Origin: Lentzea pudingi
Lineage (GTDB): Bacteria > Actinomycetota > Actinomycetes > Mycobacteriales > Pseudonocardiaceae
Reading direction: 5' to 3'
NCBI RefSeq assembly: GCF_014646255.1
Contig: NZ_BMNC01000002.1
Span: forward strand, 1 to 64,000
DNA: 64,000 bases
This document shows positions 19,592 through 29,783 of the stretch, piece by piece. The position numbers and the translations under genes are program-made. Each line of letters begins with the position of its first letter. The first letter of the stretch is position 1. The notes under the pieces were generated by a model. It did no database searches. It saw only the letters and a list, made by a program, of their open reading frames with translations, and had not been told where the DNA came from.

Positions 19592-20166
19592 CAGCCGGCC
19601 GCCGGAGGTGTCTGACCGGCCGGCGGAGGAGTCTGGCCCGCGGGCGGCGCGGGGGTCTCCGGAGCGGGCGGGGACGGCGGCGTCGACTTGGTCGGCGCGC
19701 TCGGCTTGCCGAACTCCTCGATCGAGCCGTCCGGGTTCTGCCGCAGCCGTGCCGGGTTCGACGGCTCGACGAGGCCCATCTCCGCGGCCCGGCGCGCGAG
19801 GTCCGTCGGCGACTCGAGCAGCGCCACCTCGCGGCGCAGCTGCTCCATCTGCAACGTCAGCCTCTCGGCCTCCGCCCGCGCCTCCTGCAGCCGGTAGGTG
19901 TCGGCGGCGGCCTGGGTGGAGAAGTACATGATCCCGGCGACGCCCGCGCCCAGCACGAGCATCACCAGCACGACGAACGGCGCCTTGGACGCCACCTTCT
20001 GCTGCGGGCTCGCCGCACCGCCCCGCAGGTTCGAGGCGCGCTGGGCCCGCCGGGCGTAGGCGCGCTCGGCTCCGGCTGAGCGCCGGCGAGCCTTGTCCTG
20101 CTGCTCGGCCTTGTCCTTCGAGGGGTCGCGGGGCGAGGAGCCACCGACCCGTGCGGGTGCCGTCAC
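19591..20166 (-). CDS. ftsL: FtsL-like divisome protein with Pro-rich tail
   Basis: The 191-residue protein has a long basic cytoplasmic region, one membrane helix (about 63-84) and a short leucine-zipper-like coiled coil ([20 protein letters not shown]). This is the FtsL/DivIC plan for activation of FtsWI. The C-terminal 45 residues are an unusual Pro/Thr/Ala tail ending in repeated AGQTPP units. Position between rsmH and ftsI confirms the assignment. Start GTG overlaps the rsmH stop as GTGA. Confidence 0.9.
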   Translation of the reverse strand: MTAPARVGGSSPRDPSKDKAEQQDKARRRSAGAERAYARRAQRASNLRGGAASPQQKVASKAPFVVLVMLVLGAGVAGIMYFSTQAAADTYRLQEARAEAERLTLQMEQLRREVALLESPTDLARRAAEMGLVEPSNPARLRQNPDGSIEEFGKPSAPTKSTPPSPPAPETPAPPAGQTPPPAGQTPPAAG

Positions 20167-21116
20167 CTCGGTGCTCCGATCCGCTCGGCCGCGCGCAGGC
20201 GCACCGGCGCCGCTCGCGGGTTGTCCTCGATCTCCTGCTCGTTCGCGAGCTCCGCGCCCCTGGTCAGCAGCTTGACCTCGGGCCCGTGGCCCGGCAGCTC
20301 GACCGGCAGGCCCGGCGGCGTCTTCGACTTCGCCAGCTCCGCGAGCGCCTGCTTCACCATCCGGTCCTCGAGGGACTGGTACGACTCCACGACGATGCGA
20401 CCGCCGACGCCCAGCACGCCCAGGGCGGCGGGCAGCGCGAGCCGCAACGACTCCAGCTCGCCGTTGACCTCGATCCGCAACGCCTGGAAGGTGCGCTTCG
20501 CCGGGTGCCCGCCGGTGCGCCGCGACGCCGCGGGCACGGCGGCGTAGAGCAGCTCGACGAGCCGGCCGCTGTTCGTGAACGGCTCTTTCTCGCGCTCCCG
20601 CAGCACCGCGGAGGCGATCTTGCCCGCGAACCGCTCCTCGCCGTAGGTCGACAGGATCCGCGCGAGGTCGCCGTGCGAGTACGTGTTGAGCACGTCCGCC
20701 GCCGTCATGCCGGTGCCCTTGGACATCCGCATGTCGAGCGGGGCGTCCTTCGAGTACGCGAACCCGCGCTCCTCCTCGTCCAGCTGCAACGAGGACACGC
20801 CGAGGTCCATCAGGACGCCGTCGACCTTCGGGAAACCGAGGTCCTGCACGGCTTCGTCGATGTGGTCGTAGGTGACGTTGACGAGATGAACGCGGTCGCC
20901 GTGGCGGGCGAGACGCTTGCCCGCCATCTCGATGGCCTGCGGATCGCGGTCGAGCCCGATGAGCGTGAGCTCGGGGTGGGCGCTCAACAGCGCGTCGGAG
21001 TGGCCGCCCATGCCGAGGGTCGTGTCGACGACGACGGCGGGCTTGCCGGAGAGCGCTGGAGCGAAGAGTTCCAGGACGCGGTCCAGCAGCACCGGTACGT
21101 GCCGCGGCTGATCCAT
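20163..21116 (-). CDS. rsmH: 16S rRNA (cytosine-1402-N4)-methyltransferase
   Basis: RsmH (MraW) methylates C1402 in the ribosomal P site. The 317-residue product shows the SAM site [15 protein letters not shown] near residue 30, the [11 protein letters not shown] segment near residue 105 and the terminal [17 protein letters not shown] motif typical of the family. It follows mraZ after 166 bp with no gene between, and precedes ftsL with a 4-nt overlap. Confidence 0.97.
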   Translation of the reverse strand: MDQPRHVPVLLDRVLELFAPALSGKPAVVVDTTLGMGGHSDALLSAHPELTLIGLDRDPQAIEMAGKRLARHGDRVHLVNVTYDHIDEAVQDLGFPKVDGVLMDLGVSSLQLDEEERGFAYSKDAPLDMRMSKGTGMTAADVLNTYSHGDLARILSTYGEERFAGKIASAVLREREKEPFTNSGRLVELLYAAVPAASRRTGGHPAKRTFQALRIEVNGELESLRLALPAALGVLGVGGRIVVESYQSLEDRMVKQALAELAKSKTPPGLPVELPGHGPEVKLLTRGAELANEQEIEDNPRAAPVRLRAAERIGAPR

Positions 21117-21282
21117 CGTCCCTCTGCTCCCCTGATGCGCGTTTCGGGTGACGTCAGGTCCCCGCCCGCCCGTCGAACCTGGCGCCGGGGAAGGTGCGCC
21201 AGGGCCGATACTCGAGCGGACCGAGGCCTCACGGCACCCGAATCGCGTTTGAACATCCGGCCTGTTGCTCGGCTGACCGCCA

Positions 21283-21714
21283 TCAGAAGACGCCCGGAAT
21301 GACCTCCTCGCGAGCGGTGGCGTAGCCGTCCTCGTGCTCGTCGAGATAGGTCTGCCAGGCCGCCGCGTCCCAGATCTCCATCCTGGTGAACGCGCCGACG
21401 ACCACGCACTCCTTGGTCAGCCCGGCATACCGGCGCAGTTCCGGTGCGATCAGGACCCGGCCCTGACCGTCCGGACGCTGCTCGTCCGTTCCTGCGAACA
21501 GATAACGCTGATAGGCGCGTACGGCGTCGTTGGTGAACGGCGCCTCGGCGACCTTCTTCGCCATCTGCTCGAACTCGGCCCGGGGGAACACGTACAGGCA
21601 GTGGTCCTGGCCTTTGGTGACCATGAGACCTCCCGCCAGTTCGTCCCGGAACTTCGCAGGCAGTGTCAGCCGACCTTTGTCGTCCAGGCGCGGGTAGTGA
21701 GTGCCCAGGAACAC
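21283..21714 (-). CDS. mraZ: Transcriptional regulator MraZ
   Basis: MraZ is an AbrB-like DNA-binding ring protein that controls the dcw operon. The two half-repeats are [17 protein letters not shown] near residue 10 and [18 protein letters not shown] near residue 87. I place the start at the GTG of VFLGTHYP (21714): it is 9 nt after GGGAG and gives 143 residues, the length of the mycobacterial protein as I recall it. A GTG at 21723 would abut the ribosome site. Four GTGG boxes cover its promoter. Confidence 0.95.
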   Translation of the reverse strand: MFLGTHYPRLDDKGRLTLPAKFRDELAGGLMVTKGQDHCLYVFPRAEFEQMAKKVAEAPFTNDAVRAYQRYLFAGTDEQRPDGQGRVLIAPELRRYAGLTKECVVVGAFTRMEIWDAAAWQTYLDEHEDGYATAREEVIPGVF

Positions 21715-21768
21715 GGCATCCACCTCCCTTGCCGGACGACGAGACCGGCAGTGGAGCCCCCGTCTGCC

Positions 21769-21808
21769 CCACCGGCCGCCACAGTACCCCACTTTTCACC
21801 ACAGTCAA
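21769..21808 (-). promoter_or_regulatory. mraZ promoter overlapped by four MraZ boxes
   Basis: On the minus strand TTGACT (21808-21803), a 16-nt spacer and TACTGT (21786-21781) form a promoter about 60 nt upstream of mraZ. Four GTGG direct repeats begin at 21802, 21792, 21782 and 21772, an exact 10-bp period, covering the spacer, the -10 and the initiation region. Direct GTGG/TGGG repeats with a 10-bp period are the known MraZ operator, so this predicts autoregulation of the dcw operon. Confidence 0.85.
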
Positions 21809-21863
21809 CGTTGAAACGGGTGTCCGCACAGCATGTCGGAACTCGTTTTCCCAGGTAGACGCC

Positions 21864-22014
21864 GTGGGGCAGCGTGGGGGGACGGTGGGGGAAGTGGTCA
21901 GGCACCACCTTCGCGGGTGAGTGTTCAGGTCCGAATTAGCACTCGAACGGCCTAGAAATTCTGGCCAAAACATGGGGTTGGGGCGTATGGGTGGGGGAAG
22001 GTGGACTGAGGTGG
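21864..22014 (+). promoter_or_regulatory. Further GTGG arrays facing the moxR operon
   Basis: Two more clusters of GTGG lie on the plus strand. One has copies at 21864, 21874, 21885 and 21894 (spacings 10, 11, 9). The other has copies at 21991, 22001 and 22011 (exact 10-bp period). They lie upstream of moxR and in its orientation. Downstream, TTGACA at 22060-22065 could be a -35 but lacks a good -10. The gap also holds an AT-rich imperfect palindrome at about 21950-21967. Confidence 0.55.
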
Positions 22015-22119
22015 AGCGAACCCGATGTAGCCCGCAGGTGTAGGGCACTTAGCCGTGGTTTGACACACTGCGTGAAACGCTCACACGTCCGTGTTCCGGA
22101 CACGGCTGCTGGAGGTTTA

Positions 22120-23172
<1,053 letters not shown>

Positions 23173-23174
23173 CG

Positions 23175-24440
23175 ATGCGCACCGCACTGTCCGGTCTGAC
23201 CACACGCGGGAGATGCTTGCTGGCCGCGGGGTTCGCCGCCGGAGTGTGCGCCGCGGTGCTGAACGAACGCGACCTGTTGCGGGTCGCCGCCTTCGTGATC
23301 GCGCTGCCCCTGCTGGCCGCGTGGCTCGCGACGAGGGCTCGGGTGGGGCTGCACGCCGCCCGGTACCTCGCGCCGAGCCGCGTGCCCGTGGGTGCCGCGT
23401 CGGAGGTGAAGCTCGACCTGCGCAGCACCGGCCGGCTGCCCACGGGCGGGCTGATGCTGGAGGACACCGTCCCGTACGCCCTGGGCGCGCGGCCGCGGTT
23501 CCTGGTGGAGCGGCTGCCCCGCAACACGCCGACCTCGCTGCGCTACCCGCTCAAGCCGGTCATGCGCGGCATCCAGCAGGTCGGGCCGTTGATGGCGCGG
23601 ATCACCGACCCGTTCGGCCTGGCCGAGTTCGACCGCGAACTCGCGGGCCGCTCCCGGCTGGTCGTGGTGCCTCGCGTCGTGCGGCTGGCCGGTCTGCCCG
23701 GCGGGTCCGGCATGGGCGCGGGTGACGACGGCTCGGTGCGGCTGAGTGCCGGTCAGGGTGAGGACGACGCGGTCGTGCGGCCCTATCGGCAGGGCGACGA
23801 CCTGCGGAAGGTCCACTGGCGGTCCACGGCCCGCCGGGACGAGCTGATGGTGCGCGTCGAGGAACGTCCGTGGCGCGGCGGCACGACGGTGCTGCTGGAC
23901 CACCGGGTGCACGCGCACCGCGGCAGCGGGCCCACGGCGTCACTGGAGTGGGCCATCTCGTTCGCGGCGTCGATCTGCCTGCACCTGCACCACTTCGGCC
24001 ACCAGGTGCGCCTGGTCTCCGAGGACGGGCGGGTGCTCGCGGGCGGGTCGTCCGACGGCGGGCACAGCGACCACGTGGTGCTGGACTCACTCGCGGCGTT
24101 GCAGGGCTCGCACCGCCGCGAGCTCAGCGGCGGGATGGACCCCGGCGCCGGCCAGGAGGTCATCGCGGTGCTGGGCGGCCTGTCGCCCGCGTCGGCGGAG
24201 GAGCTGGTCCGGTACCGGCCGCGCGGCACCCGCAGCCTGGCCGTGCTGCTGGACGTGAACGCGTGGGGCGGTGGCACCGACAGCGCCGCTCCCGAACCCG
24301 AGGACGCCCGGCGGTTGCTGACCGGGGCGGGCTGGGGCGTGGCGATCGCGAAGCCGTCCGCGTCGATGCAGCAGGTGTGGCAGGAGTTGTGCGCCTCGGC
24401 GGGAACCCGGGGTTCGTCGTTCCGCACGGAGGTGGGCTGA
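23175..24440 (+). CDS. DUF58 domain membrane protein
   Basis: The 421-residue protein has two N-terminal membrane helices (about 13-50), an immunoglobulin-like region and the DUF58 core with the typical segment RPYRQGDDLRKVHWRSTAR near residue 205. DUF58 proteins contain a von Willebrand A-like fold and work with MoxR ATPases and transglutaminase-like membrane proteins. The exact role is unknown in most cases. The gene starts 2 nt after moxR and ends 1 nt before the transglutaminase gene. Confidence 0.9.
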   Translation: MRTALSGLTTRGRCLLAAGFAAGVCAAVLNERDLLRVAAFVIALPLLAAWLATRARVGLHAARYLAPSRVPVGAASEVKLDLRSTGRLPTGGLMLEDTVPYALGARPRFLVERLPRNTPTSLRYPLKPVMRGIQQVGPLMARITDPFGLAEFDRELAGRSRLVVVPRVVRLAGLPGGSGMGAGDDGSVRLSAGQGEDDAVVRPYRQGDDLRKVHWRSTARRDELMVRVEERPWRGGTTVLLDHRVHAHRGSGPTASLEWAISFAASICLHLHHFGHQVRLVSEDGRVLAGGSSDGGHSDHVVLDSLAALQGSHRRELSGGMDPGAGQEVIAVLGGLSPASAEELVRYRPRGTRSLAVLLDVNAWGGGTDSAAPEPEDARRLLTGAGWGVAIAKPSASMQQVWQELCASAGTRGSSFRTEVG

Positions 24441-24441
24441 G

Positions 24442-26916
24442 ATGGGGTCCCGTTCCGCTACCTCGAAGGGCACCGAGCCCGAGTGGTTCACCTCGGCGAC
24501 GCCGTGGATCGCCGCGCTGGCCGTGCTCTGCGCGTCCACCGCGCTGTCCGGCGTGATCGAGGGCGACCTGTGGCTGGTGCGCATCGGCGTGGTGATCGTC
24601 GCGATCACCGTGACCGGCGCGTTCCTGCGGGCGACCCGGCTGACCCCGCCGCTGGTCGCGATCGCGCAGGTCTTCGTGTTGTTGTGCCTGCTCACGGCGT
24701 TGCACACGCGGTCGGGCATCTTCCTGTTCATCCCCGGTCCCGACGCGCTGGGCGAGCTCGGCGACGTGCTCGCGGACTCCGTGGCGCAGGTGCAGACCGG
24801 TGTTCCGCCGGTGCACGCGTCACCGGCGATCCAGGCGCTCGTGGTGCTGGCGATCGGCCTGGTCGCGGTGCTGGTCGACACGCTGGCCGTCGCGGCGGCG
24901 GCCCCGGCGGCGTCCGGCCTGGTGCTGCTGTGCGTGTTCGCGGTCCCCGCGTCGCTGGCCGACGAGATGCTGCCGTTCTGGACGTTCATCCTGGGCGCGG
25001 CGGCGTTCGCGATGCTGCTCGCGGTCGACGGTCAGCACCGGCACGAGGCGTGGCGGGGCCGGCTCGGCTCCGGTTCGGCGAGCGGGTCCGGCGGGTCCGC
25101 GACCTCCGTGGCGGCGATCGCGATGGTGATCGCGCTGGTCGTCGGCGCGGGCTTCACGCTCGTCGGCACGGTCGGCAGGCTGCCCGGCAGCGGTGGCGGC
25201 GGGGGTGGCAAGGGCGGCATCGGGCTGAGCGAGATGACGTCGCTGCGCGGCATGCTCAACCGCGGCCGCAGCGCCGAGGTGTTCTACGTGCGGGGCATGA
25301 CCGACCCGACGTACATGCGGGCGTCGACGCTCGCCCAGTACGTGCCGAACAAGGGCTGGGAGCGGGGCACCCCTCCCGGCGGCCAGCCCGCGCGTGGTGA
25401 GCTTCCGCCGCAGCCGGGCGACCGCGGCGAGGGCAAGACGACCCGGATCAACATCGAGCCGCGTGACTGGCGGAGCTTCTGGCTGCCGACCTACGGCTCC
25501 GTGCGCCGCATCCAGACGCCGGACGACGACTACCAGTTCGACCCGAAGAAGGGCGTGATCTACACCCAGCGGGAGCGCGAGCCGGACCCGTACGAGATCG
25601 ACACGGTGATGTCGACGCCGACGAAGCAGGCGCTGCGGCTGGCACCGACCCAGGCGAACGCGGTCGACCGCGAGTACTACAAGTTCGACGGGGTCGAGCA
25701 GGAGGTCGTGGACGCCGCGAAGAAGGCCGTCGAGGGCGCCACCAACGACTTCGACAAGGCCGCCGCGCTCACGGCGTTCTTCAACAGCCCCACCAGCGGG
25801 TTCGAGTACAAGCTCCAGACCGGCGGCGACATCACCACGGACGCGCTGAGCGACTTCGTGCTCAGGAGCAAGGTCGGCTACTGCGAGCAGTTCGCCTCCG
25901 CGATGGCCGTGATGGCGCGCGTGGTGGGCCTGCCGTCGCGCGTGGCGATCGGCTTCACCGCCGGCGTCCCGTCCGCGGACGGTTCCTACCGCGTGGTCAG
26001 CACCGAGGACGCGCACGCGTGGGTCGAGATCTTCTTCCCGAACTACGGCTGGATGACCTTCGACCCGACCCCGGTCAACGACGGCCGCGGCATCGTGCCG
26101 CCGTACCTGCGCGAGACCGCGCAGGGCCAGGAGGAGGTGCCGACCGCCGAGACGAGCACGAACACGGTGGCGCCCTCGCAGTCCGGTTCGGCCCAGGCGT
26201 CGGCCTCGCCCGACGGTGAGGACGGCGACCAGGGGCTGCCGCAGGCCCAGGAGTCGGGCCCGCCCCCGTGGCACCTGTGGGCGCTGGGCGTCGTGCTGGT
26301 GCTGGCGGCGTTGTCGTCGGTCTTCCTGGTGCTGGCGCTGCTCGGCGTGATCGGCGCCGGGCTGCTGGGCATGACGTGGGCGCGCAAGCTGCTCATTCCG
26401 GCCGTGGCCGGGCTGTGGCTGATAGGCGCGGGGCTCGCGGCAGCGGTGCTGTCGTGGTGGCTCGGCGTGGTGCTGGTGCTCGCCGGGATCCTGTTCACGC
26501 CGCTGCTGATCCGTGCCGTGCGACGGCGCAACCACCTGCACGCGGTGACGGCGCTCGGCCCCGGTTCGGCCACGGCGGCGTGGGGTGAGCTCATGGCGGA
26601 GTCGATCGACCGCGGCGCGCCCGTGCCGTCCGCCGAGACGATCCGGGTCGCCGCCCGCCGGTTGGCGCGCGAGCACAACCTGGACGACGCGGGCAAGAAC
26701 GGCCTGCGGACGGTGATCGGGGCGATCGAGCGGTCCTGGTACAGCCCGAACCCGGCCGCCGACCCGTCGTTGCCCGGAGCGCTGGCCGCGGTGCGACAGT
26801 CGTTGCGACAGAACGCGCCGCTGTCGTGGAAGGCGAAGCTGTTCCCGAAGTCGGTGCTCAAGCCGGCGCCCGCACCGGTGGCGGACGCTCCCGACCGGGA
26901 GCCCGTCGGGGTGTAG
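24442..26916 (+). CDS. Transglutaminase-like membrane protein (TgpA/DUF3488 type)
   Basis: The 824-residue protein has about six N-terminal membrane helices, a large extracytoplasmic transglutaminase-like domain and a C-terminal pair of helices with a cytoplasmic DUF4129-like tail. The catalytic triad is visible: Cys in VGYCEQFASAM, His in EDAHAWVEIFF and Asp in MTFDPTP. Such proteins are proposed to act on cell-envelope substrates together with MoxR and DUF58 partners. The location beside the dcw cluster supports an envelope role; that link is inference. A strong terminator follows. Confidence 0.9.
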   Translation: MGSRSATSKGTEPEWFTSATPWIAALAVLCASTALSGVIEGDLWLVRIGVVIVAITVTGAFLRATRLTPPLVAIAQVFVLLCLLTALHTRSGIFLFIPGPDALGELGDVLADSVAQVQTGVPPVHASPAIQALVVLAIGLVAVLVDTLAVAAAAPAASGLVLLCVFAVPASLADEMLPFWTFILGAAAFAMLLAVDGQHRHEAWRGRLGSGSASGSGGSATSVAAIAMVIALVVGAGFTLVGTVGRLPGSGGGGGGKGGIGLSEMTSLRGMLNRGRSAEVFYVRGMTDPTYMRASTLAQYVPNKGWERGTPPGGQPARGELPPQPGDRGEGKTTRINIEPRDWRSFWLPTYGSVRRIQTPDDDYQFDPKKGVIYTQREREPDPYEIDTVMSTPTKQALRLAPTQANAVDREYYKFDGVEQEVVDAAKKAVEGATNDFDKAAALTAFFNSPTSGFEYKLQTGGDITTDALSDFVLRSKVGYCEQFASAMAVMARVVGLPSRVAIGFTAGVPSADGSYRVVSTEDAHAWVEIFFPNYGWMTFDPTPVNDGRGIVPPYLRETAQGQEEVPTAETSTNTVAPSQSGSAQASASPDGEDGDQGLPQAQESGPPPWHLWALGVVLVLAALSSVFLVLALLGVIGAGLLGMTWARKLLIPAVAGLWLIGAGLAAAVLSWWLGVVLVLAGILFTPLLIRAVRRRNHLHAVTALGPGSATAAWGELMAESIDRGAPVPSAETIRVAARRLAREHNLDDAGKNGLRTVIGAIERSWYSPNPAADPSLPGALAAVRQSLRQNAPLSWKAKLFPKSVLKPAPAPVADAPDREPVGV

Positions 26917-26926
26917 GTCCCGCACG

Positions 26927-26967
26927 GACGAAGGGCCCGCTCCCCTGCCGGGGGCGGGCCCTTCGTC
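26927..26967. terminator. Bidirectional rho-independent-type hairpin
   Basis: A perfect 14-bp stem spans GACGAAGGGCCCGC (26927-26940) and its complement at 26954-26967. It lies between the convergent transglutaminase and DUF3040 genes. It should terminate transcription from both sides. Confidence 0.85.
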
Positions 26968-26984
26968 GTGAAGCTCCTCGGGGT

Positions 26985-27380
26985 CTACTGCTCTTCGTCG
27001 AAGCGACGGCGGAAGCGCTCTTCCATCCGTTCGGAGAACGAGCTGCGGCTGCGCGCTGGCTTGCCGTCCTCCTGCGCTCCCTCGGCGACCTGGTCACCAC
27101 GACGAAGCGTCGTCAGGGTGATGAGCGCACCGAAGAACATGAGCAGGAAGCCGAAGACGCTCACCACGGGAATGCTGGCGATCGAGAGCTGCGGCAGCAT
27201 CACTCCGGTGATGAGCGCGGCCACGCCGACCACGAACAACACGATGCCCTGCACGCGGCGTCGCTTGGACGGCCGCCGCAACTTGGCGCCCCGTACGGTG
27301 GATGCGAACTTCGGGTCCTCGGCGTAGAGCGCGCGCTCGATCTGGTCGAGCAGTCGCTGCTCGTGCTCGGAGAGTGGCAT
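26985..27380 (-). CDS. DUF3040 membrane protein
   Basis: The 131-residue protein begins MPLSEHEQRLLDQIERALYA, the signature of DUF3040, a small actinobacterial family. Two membrane helices follow (about 47-65 and 71-92), then a charged tail. AGGAGG is 4 nt before the ATG, which fixes the start 29 codons inside the longest open frame. Genes of this family often sit beside the dcw cluster. Its biochemical role is unknown. Confidence 0.9.
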   Translation of the reverse strand: MPLSEHEQRLLDQIERALYAEDPKFASTVRGAKLRRPSKRRRVQGIVLFVVGVAALITGVMLPQLSIASIPVVSVFGFLLMFFGALITLTTLRRGDQVAEGAQEDGKPARSRSSFSERMEERFRRRFDEEQ

Positions 27381-27661
27381 CGTTCCTCCTCCGGCACAGC
27401 GGTCGCGGGCGCCGGGTGTTTTCGGTTTCCGCCGAACCCGGCGGACGACCCACCCTGGGGACGTCACCCTCCAGGATACGATCCGCGCGCCCCGGCGACT
27501 ACCCAGTCGGCCTTCTCATACGGTCTGTTCTGTCACCATCATCCTCCTGGGGCAGTGGTGAGGCCTTCGTGAGGCCCCTCCAGCCCCTTGTGGCCTTGCG
27601 TTCACGTGTCGTTCCGCCCTGGGCCTCGCCAGGGAAATCCCGGCTTGCTCGGATCGGTCGC

Positions 27662-28168
27662 ATGACCGAACTCATCGTCAACGGTGCCGCCGAGCAGGGC
27701 CTGACCGGCTGGCTCGTCGTCGCAGGCGCCCCCGTGGTGCTGCGGTACGACACGGGGCAGGGGTATCCGGGACCCGGTGATCCCGGTCCGGCGGAGCGCG
27801 GCGCGTCGTTCTTCGGCGGCGGCGACACGCCACTGAGCACTCTTCGACAGAGCGTGACGTTGCCGCGCCGCTCGTCTCAGTTCGCCGTGTCCGCGTGGCT
27901 CGGCGGCTACGCCTCGCAACAGGACGGCGCCCGGCTGTCCGTGGAGTTCCTCGACGCCGGCGGTACCCCGCGCGGTCTCGTGGTGCTCGGCCCGGTGACG
28001 GCCGAGGAACGTTCCGGCCGCACCGGCCTCGTCGAGCGGTCGGCGCGCGGCACCGTGCCACCGGGCAGCCGCACCGCCGTGGTGACGCTGCAACTGACCC
28101 GTTCCGGCGGCGGCACGTCGAACGACGGCTACGCGGACAACATCTCGTTCACGGTCGGAGGCCGCTGA
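27662..28168 (+). CDS. Galactose-binding-like (jelly-roll) protein
   Basis: The 168-residue protein begins MTELIVNGAAEQGLTGWLVV, resembling the N-GFE-GLTGW opening of galactose-binding-like or carbohydrate-binding jelly-roll domains, and ends in a matching strand (DGYADNISFTV). No signal peptide or membrane segment is visible, so it appears cytoplasmic unless it travels with a partner. Its stop overlaps the phoD start as TGATG, a strong sign of linked function. I do not recognise an enzyme activity. The 281-bp gap upstream, shared with DUF3040, shows no clear consensus promoter. Confidence 0.6.
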   Translation: MTELIVNGAAEQGLTGWLVVAGAPVVLRYDTGQGYPGPGDPGPAERGASFFGGGDTPLSTLRQSVTLPRRSSQFAVSAWLGGYASQQDGARLSVEFLDAGGTPRGLVVLGPVTAEERSGRTGLVERSARGTVPPGSRTAVVTLQLTRSGGGTSNDGYADNISFTVGGR

Positions 28169-29706
28169 TGCTGAACCGACGTGATCTCCTCCGCGCCGCG
28201 GCCGCCGCCGGTGCTCTCGGCACGGTGTGGCCGCTGTCGGCCGGTCTGTCCCCCGCGCAGGCCCACGCGGCCGCTCTCGACCTGGGCGCGTCGTGGGACG
28301 CGGCGCCGTTCTGCCTGGGCGTCGGATCCGGGGACCCGTTGCCGGACAGCGTGATCCTGTGGACGCGCCTGGCTCCCGAGCCGCTCGCGTTCGAGCAGCC
28401 GCTGCCCGAGATCGTCGAGGTCGAGTGGGCCGTCGCGCTGGATCGCACGATGCGTTCGCGCGTGGCGTGCGGGAAGGTCGCCGCGTCGAACCTGTTGGGG
28501 CACAGCGTGCACGTGCCCGTGCACGGACTTCGTCCCGGCCGCACCTACTACTACCAGTTCTCGGCTCTGGGCAAGCGTTCTCGCGTCGGCCGCACTCGCA
28601 CGGCCCCGGTCGGCCCGGTGTCGAAGGTGCGCTTCGCGACGGCGAACTGCCAGGCGTTCCACGACGGCTTCTACGCCGCACACCGCGGGATCGCGGCCGA
28701 GAACCTGGACTTCGTCGTGCACCTGGGCGACTACATCTACGAGCACGGCCAGGTCGGCGGCGCACACGTGCGTGATCACGAGGGCCCCGCGGTGCTGTCC
28801 CTTGCGGACTACCGGCGCCGCCACGCCCTGTACAAGGGCGACCCGTCCCTGCGCGACGCCCACGCCGCTCACCCCTTCTTCTTGACCTGGGACGACCACG
28901 AGGTCGTCAACGACTACAGCGGCACCGAGGGCTCCGCACCGTTCGTGAAACGCCGTGCCGCCGCCTACCAGGCTTGGTACGAACACCTGCCGATCCGCTC
29001 TGGGAGCGCTCTCGAACCGCAGATCCACCGCCGCCGCGAGTGGGGCTCCCTGCTCGACCTGACCGTGCTGGACCTGCGCCAGTACCGCTCCGCGCAGAAC
29101 CTGCCGTCGGGCACGATCCTGGGCGCTTCGCAGAAGCAGTGGCTGCTGGACGGCATCTCGGGCGCCCGCGAGGCGTGGCAGGTGTGGATCAACTCGATCA
29201 TGCTGTCCCAACTGGCTCGCCGGGGCGGCGGCTACTACTTCACCGACCAGTGGGACGGCTTCCTGGCCGAACGCCGCGAGGTGCTCGGCCACGTCGCCGC
29301 CGAGGGCCTTCGAGACTTCGTGGTGCTGACCGGCGACTGGCACTCGGCGTTCGTGGACGACATCCGGCCGGACTTCGACGACGTGTCGTCACCGGTGATC
29401 GGCACGGAGTTCACCGCGCACTCGGTCACGTCCGGGGCCTACTCGCCGGAGTGGAACGCGGTCAACGGGCCGGTGATGGGGGCGGCGAACCCGCACCTGA
29501 AGTACTTCGAGGGCAACAGGTACGGCTATGACGTGTACGAGGTGACGCCCCAGCGGTTCACCACGCACATGAAGGTGATCGGGGACCGGCGGGACGCTTC
29601 TTCCCCGGTGTCGACGCTGACGACGTTCCACGTCGACCGGGGGAAGGCCGGGAGCTACGAGGATCCTTCGACGGCTGGGTCGCCTGCGCAGTACCGGCGG
29701 GCCTGA
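28168..29706 (+). CDS. phoD: Alkaline phosphatase D (PhoD family), Tat-exported
   Basis: PhoD is a secreted Ca/Fe-dependent phosphodi/monoesterase used in phosphate scavenging and teichoic-acid turnover. The 512-residue protein has a twin-arginine signal (NRRDLLRAAAA) and an Ala-rich h-region to about residue 35. The metal-site motifs are HLGDYIYE, DDHEVVNDY and LTGDWHS. The N-terminal fibronectin-like PhoD_N domain is present (SGDPLPDSVILWTRL). The start overlaps the preceding small gene by one base. No Pho box was recognised upstream. Confidence 0.92.
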   Translation: MLNRRDLLRAAAAAGALGTVWPLSAGLSPAQAHAAALDLGASWDAAPFCLGVGSGDPLPDSVILWTRLAPEPLAFEQPLPEIVEVEWAVALDRTMRSRVACGKVAASNLLGHSVHVPVHGLRPGRTYYYQFSALGKRSRVGRTRTAPVGPVSKVRFATANCQAFHDGFYAAHRGIAAENLDFVVHLGDYIYEHGQVGGAHVRDHEGPAVLSLADYRRRHALYKGDPSLRDAHAAHPFFLTWDDHEVVNDYSGTEGSAPFVKRRAAAYQAWYEHLPIRSGSALEPQIHRRREWGSLLDLTVLDLRQYRSAQNLPSGTILGASQKQWLLDGISGAREAWQVWINSIMLSQLARRGGGYYFTDQWDGFLAERREVLGHVAAEGLRDFVVLTGDWHSAFVDDIRPDFDDVSSPVIGTEFTAHSVTSGAYSPEWNAVNGPVMGAANPHLKYFEGNRYGYDVYEVTPQRFTTHMKVIGDRRDASSPVSTLTTFHVDRGKAGSYEDPSTAGSPAQYRRA

Positions 29707-29709
29707 GGT

Positions 29710-29783
29710 GTCAGGCCTGTTGGGTCATGCCTGAGGCGCTGAAAGCGTCGGACCTGTTGGGTCAGGCCTGAGGCGCTGAAAAG
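29710..29783. repeat. Two tandem 37-bp repeats
   Basis: Units 29710-29746 and 29747-29783 are nearly identical: each begins GTC.G.CCTGTTGGGTCA and ends GCCTGAGGCGCTGAAA. They sit directly after phoD. Each unit has internal TCAGGC/GCCTGA symmetry. The 523-bp gap between phoD and the subtilase gene is filled by this and the next three elements. Confidence 0.8.

Noticed and set aside
21936..21944. TTAGCACTC as a CIRCE (HrcA) half-site
   Set aside because: The matching GAGTGCTAA half-site is absent at the required 9-nt spacing.
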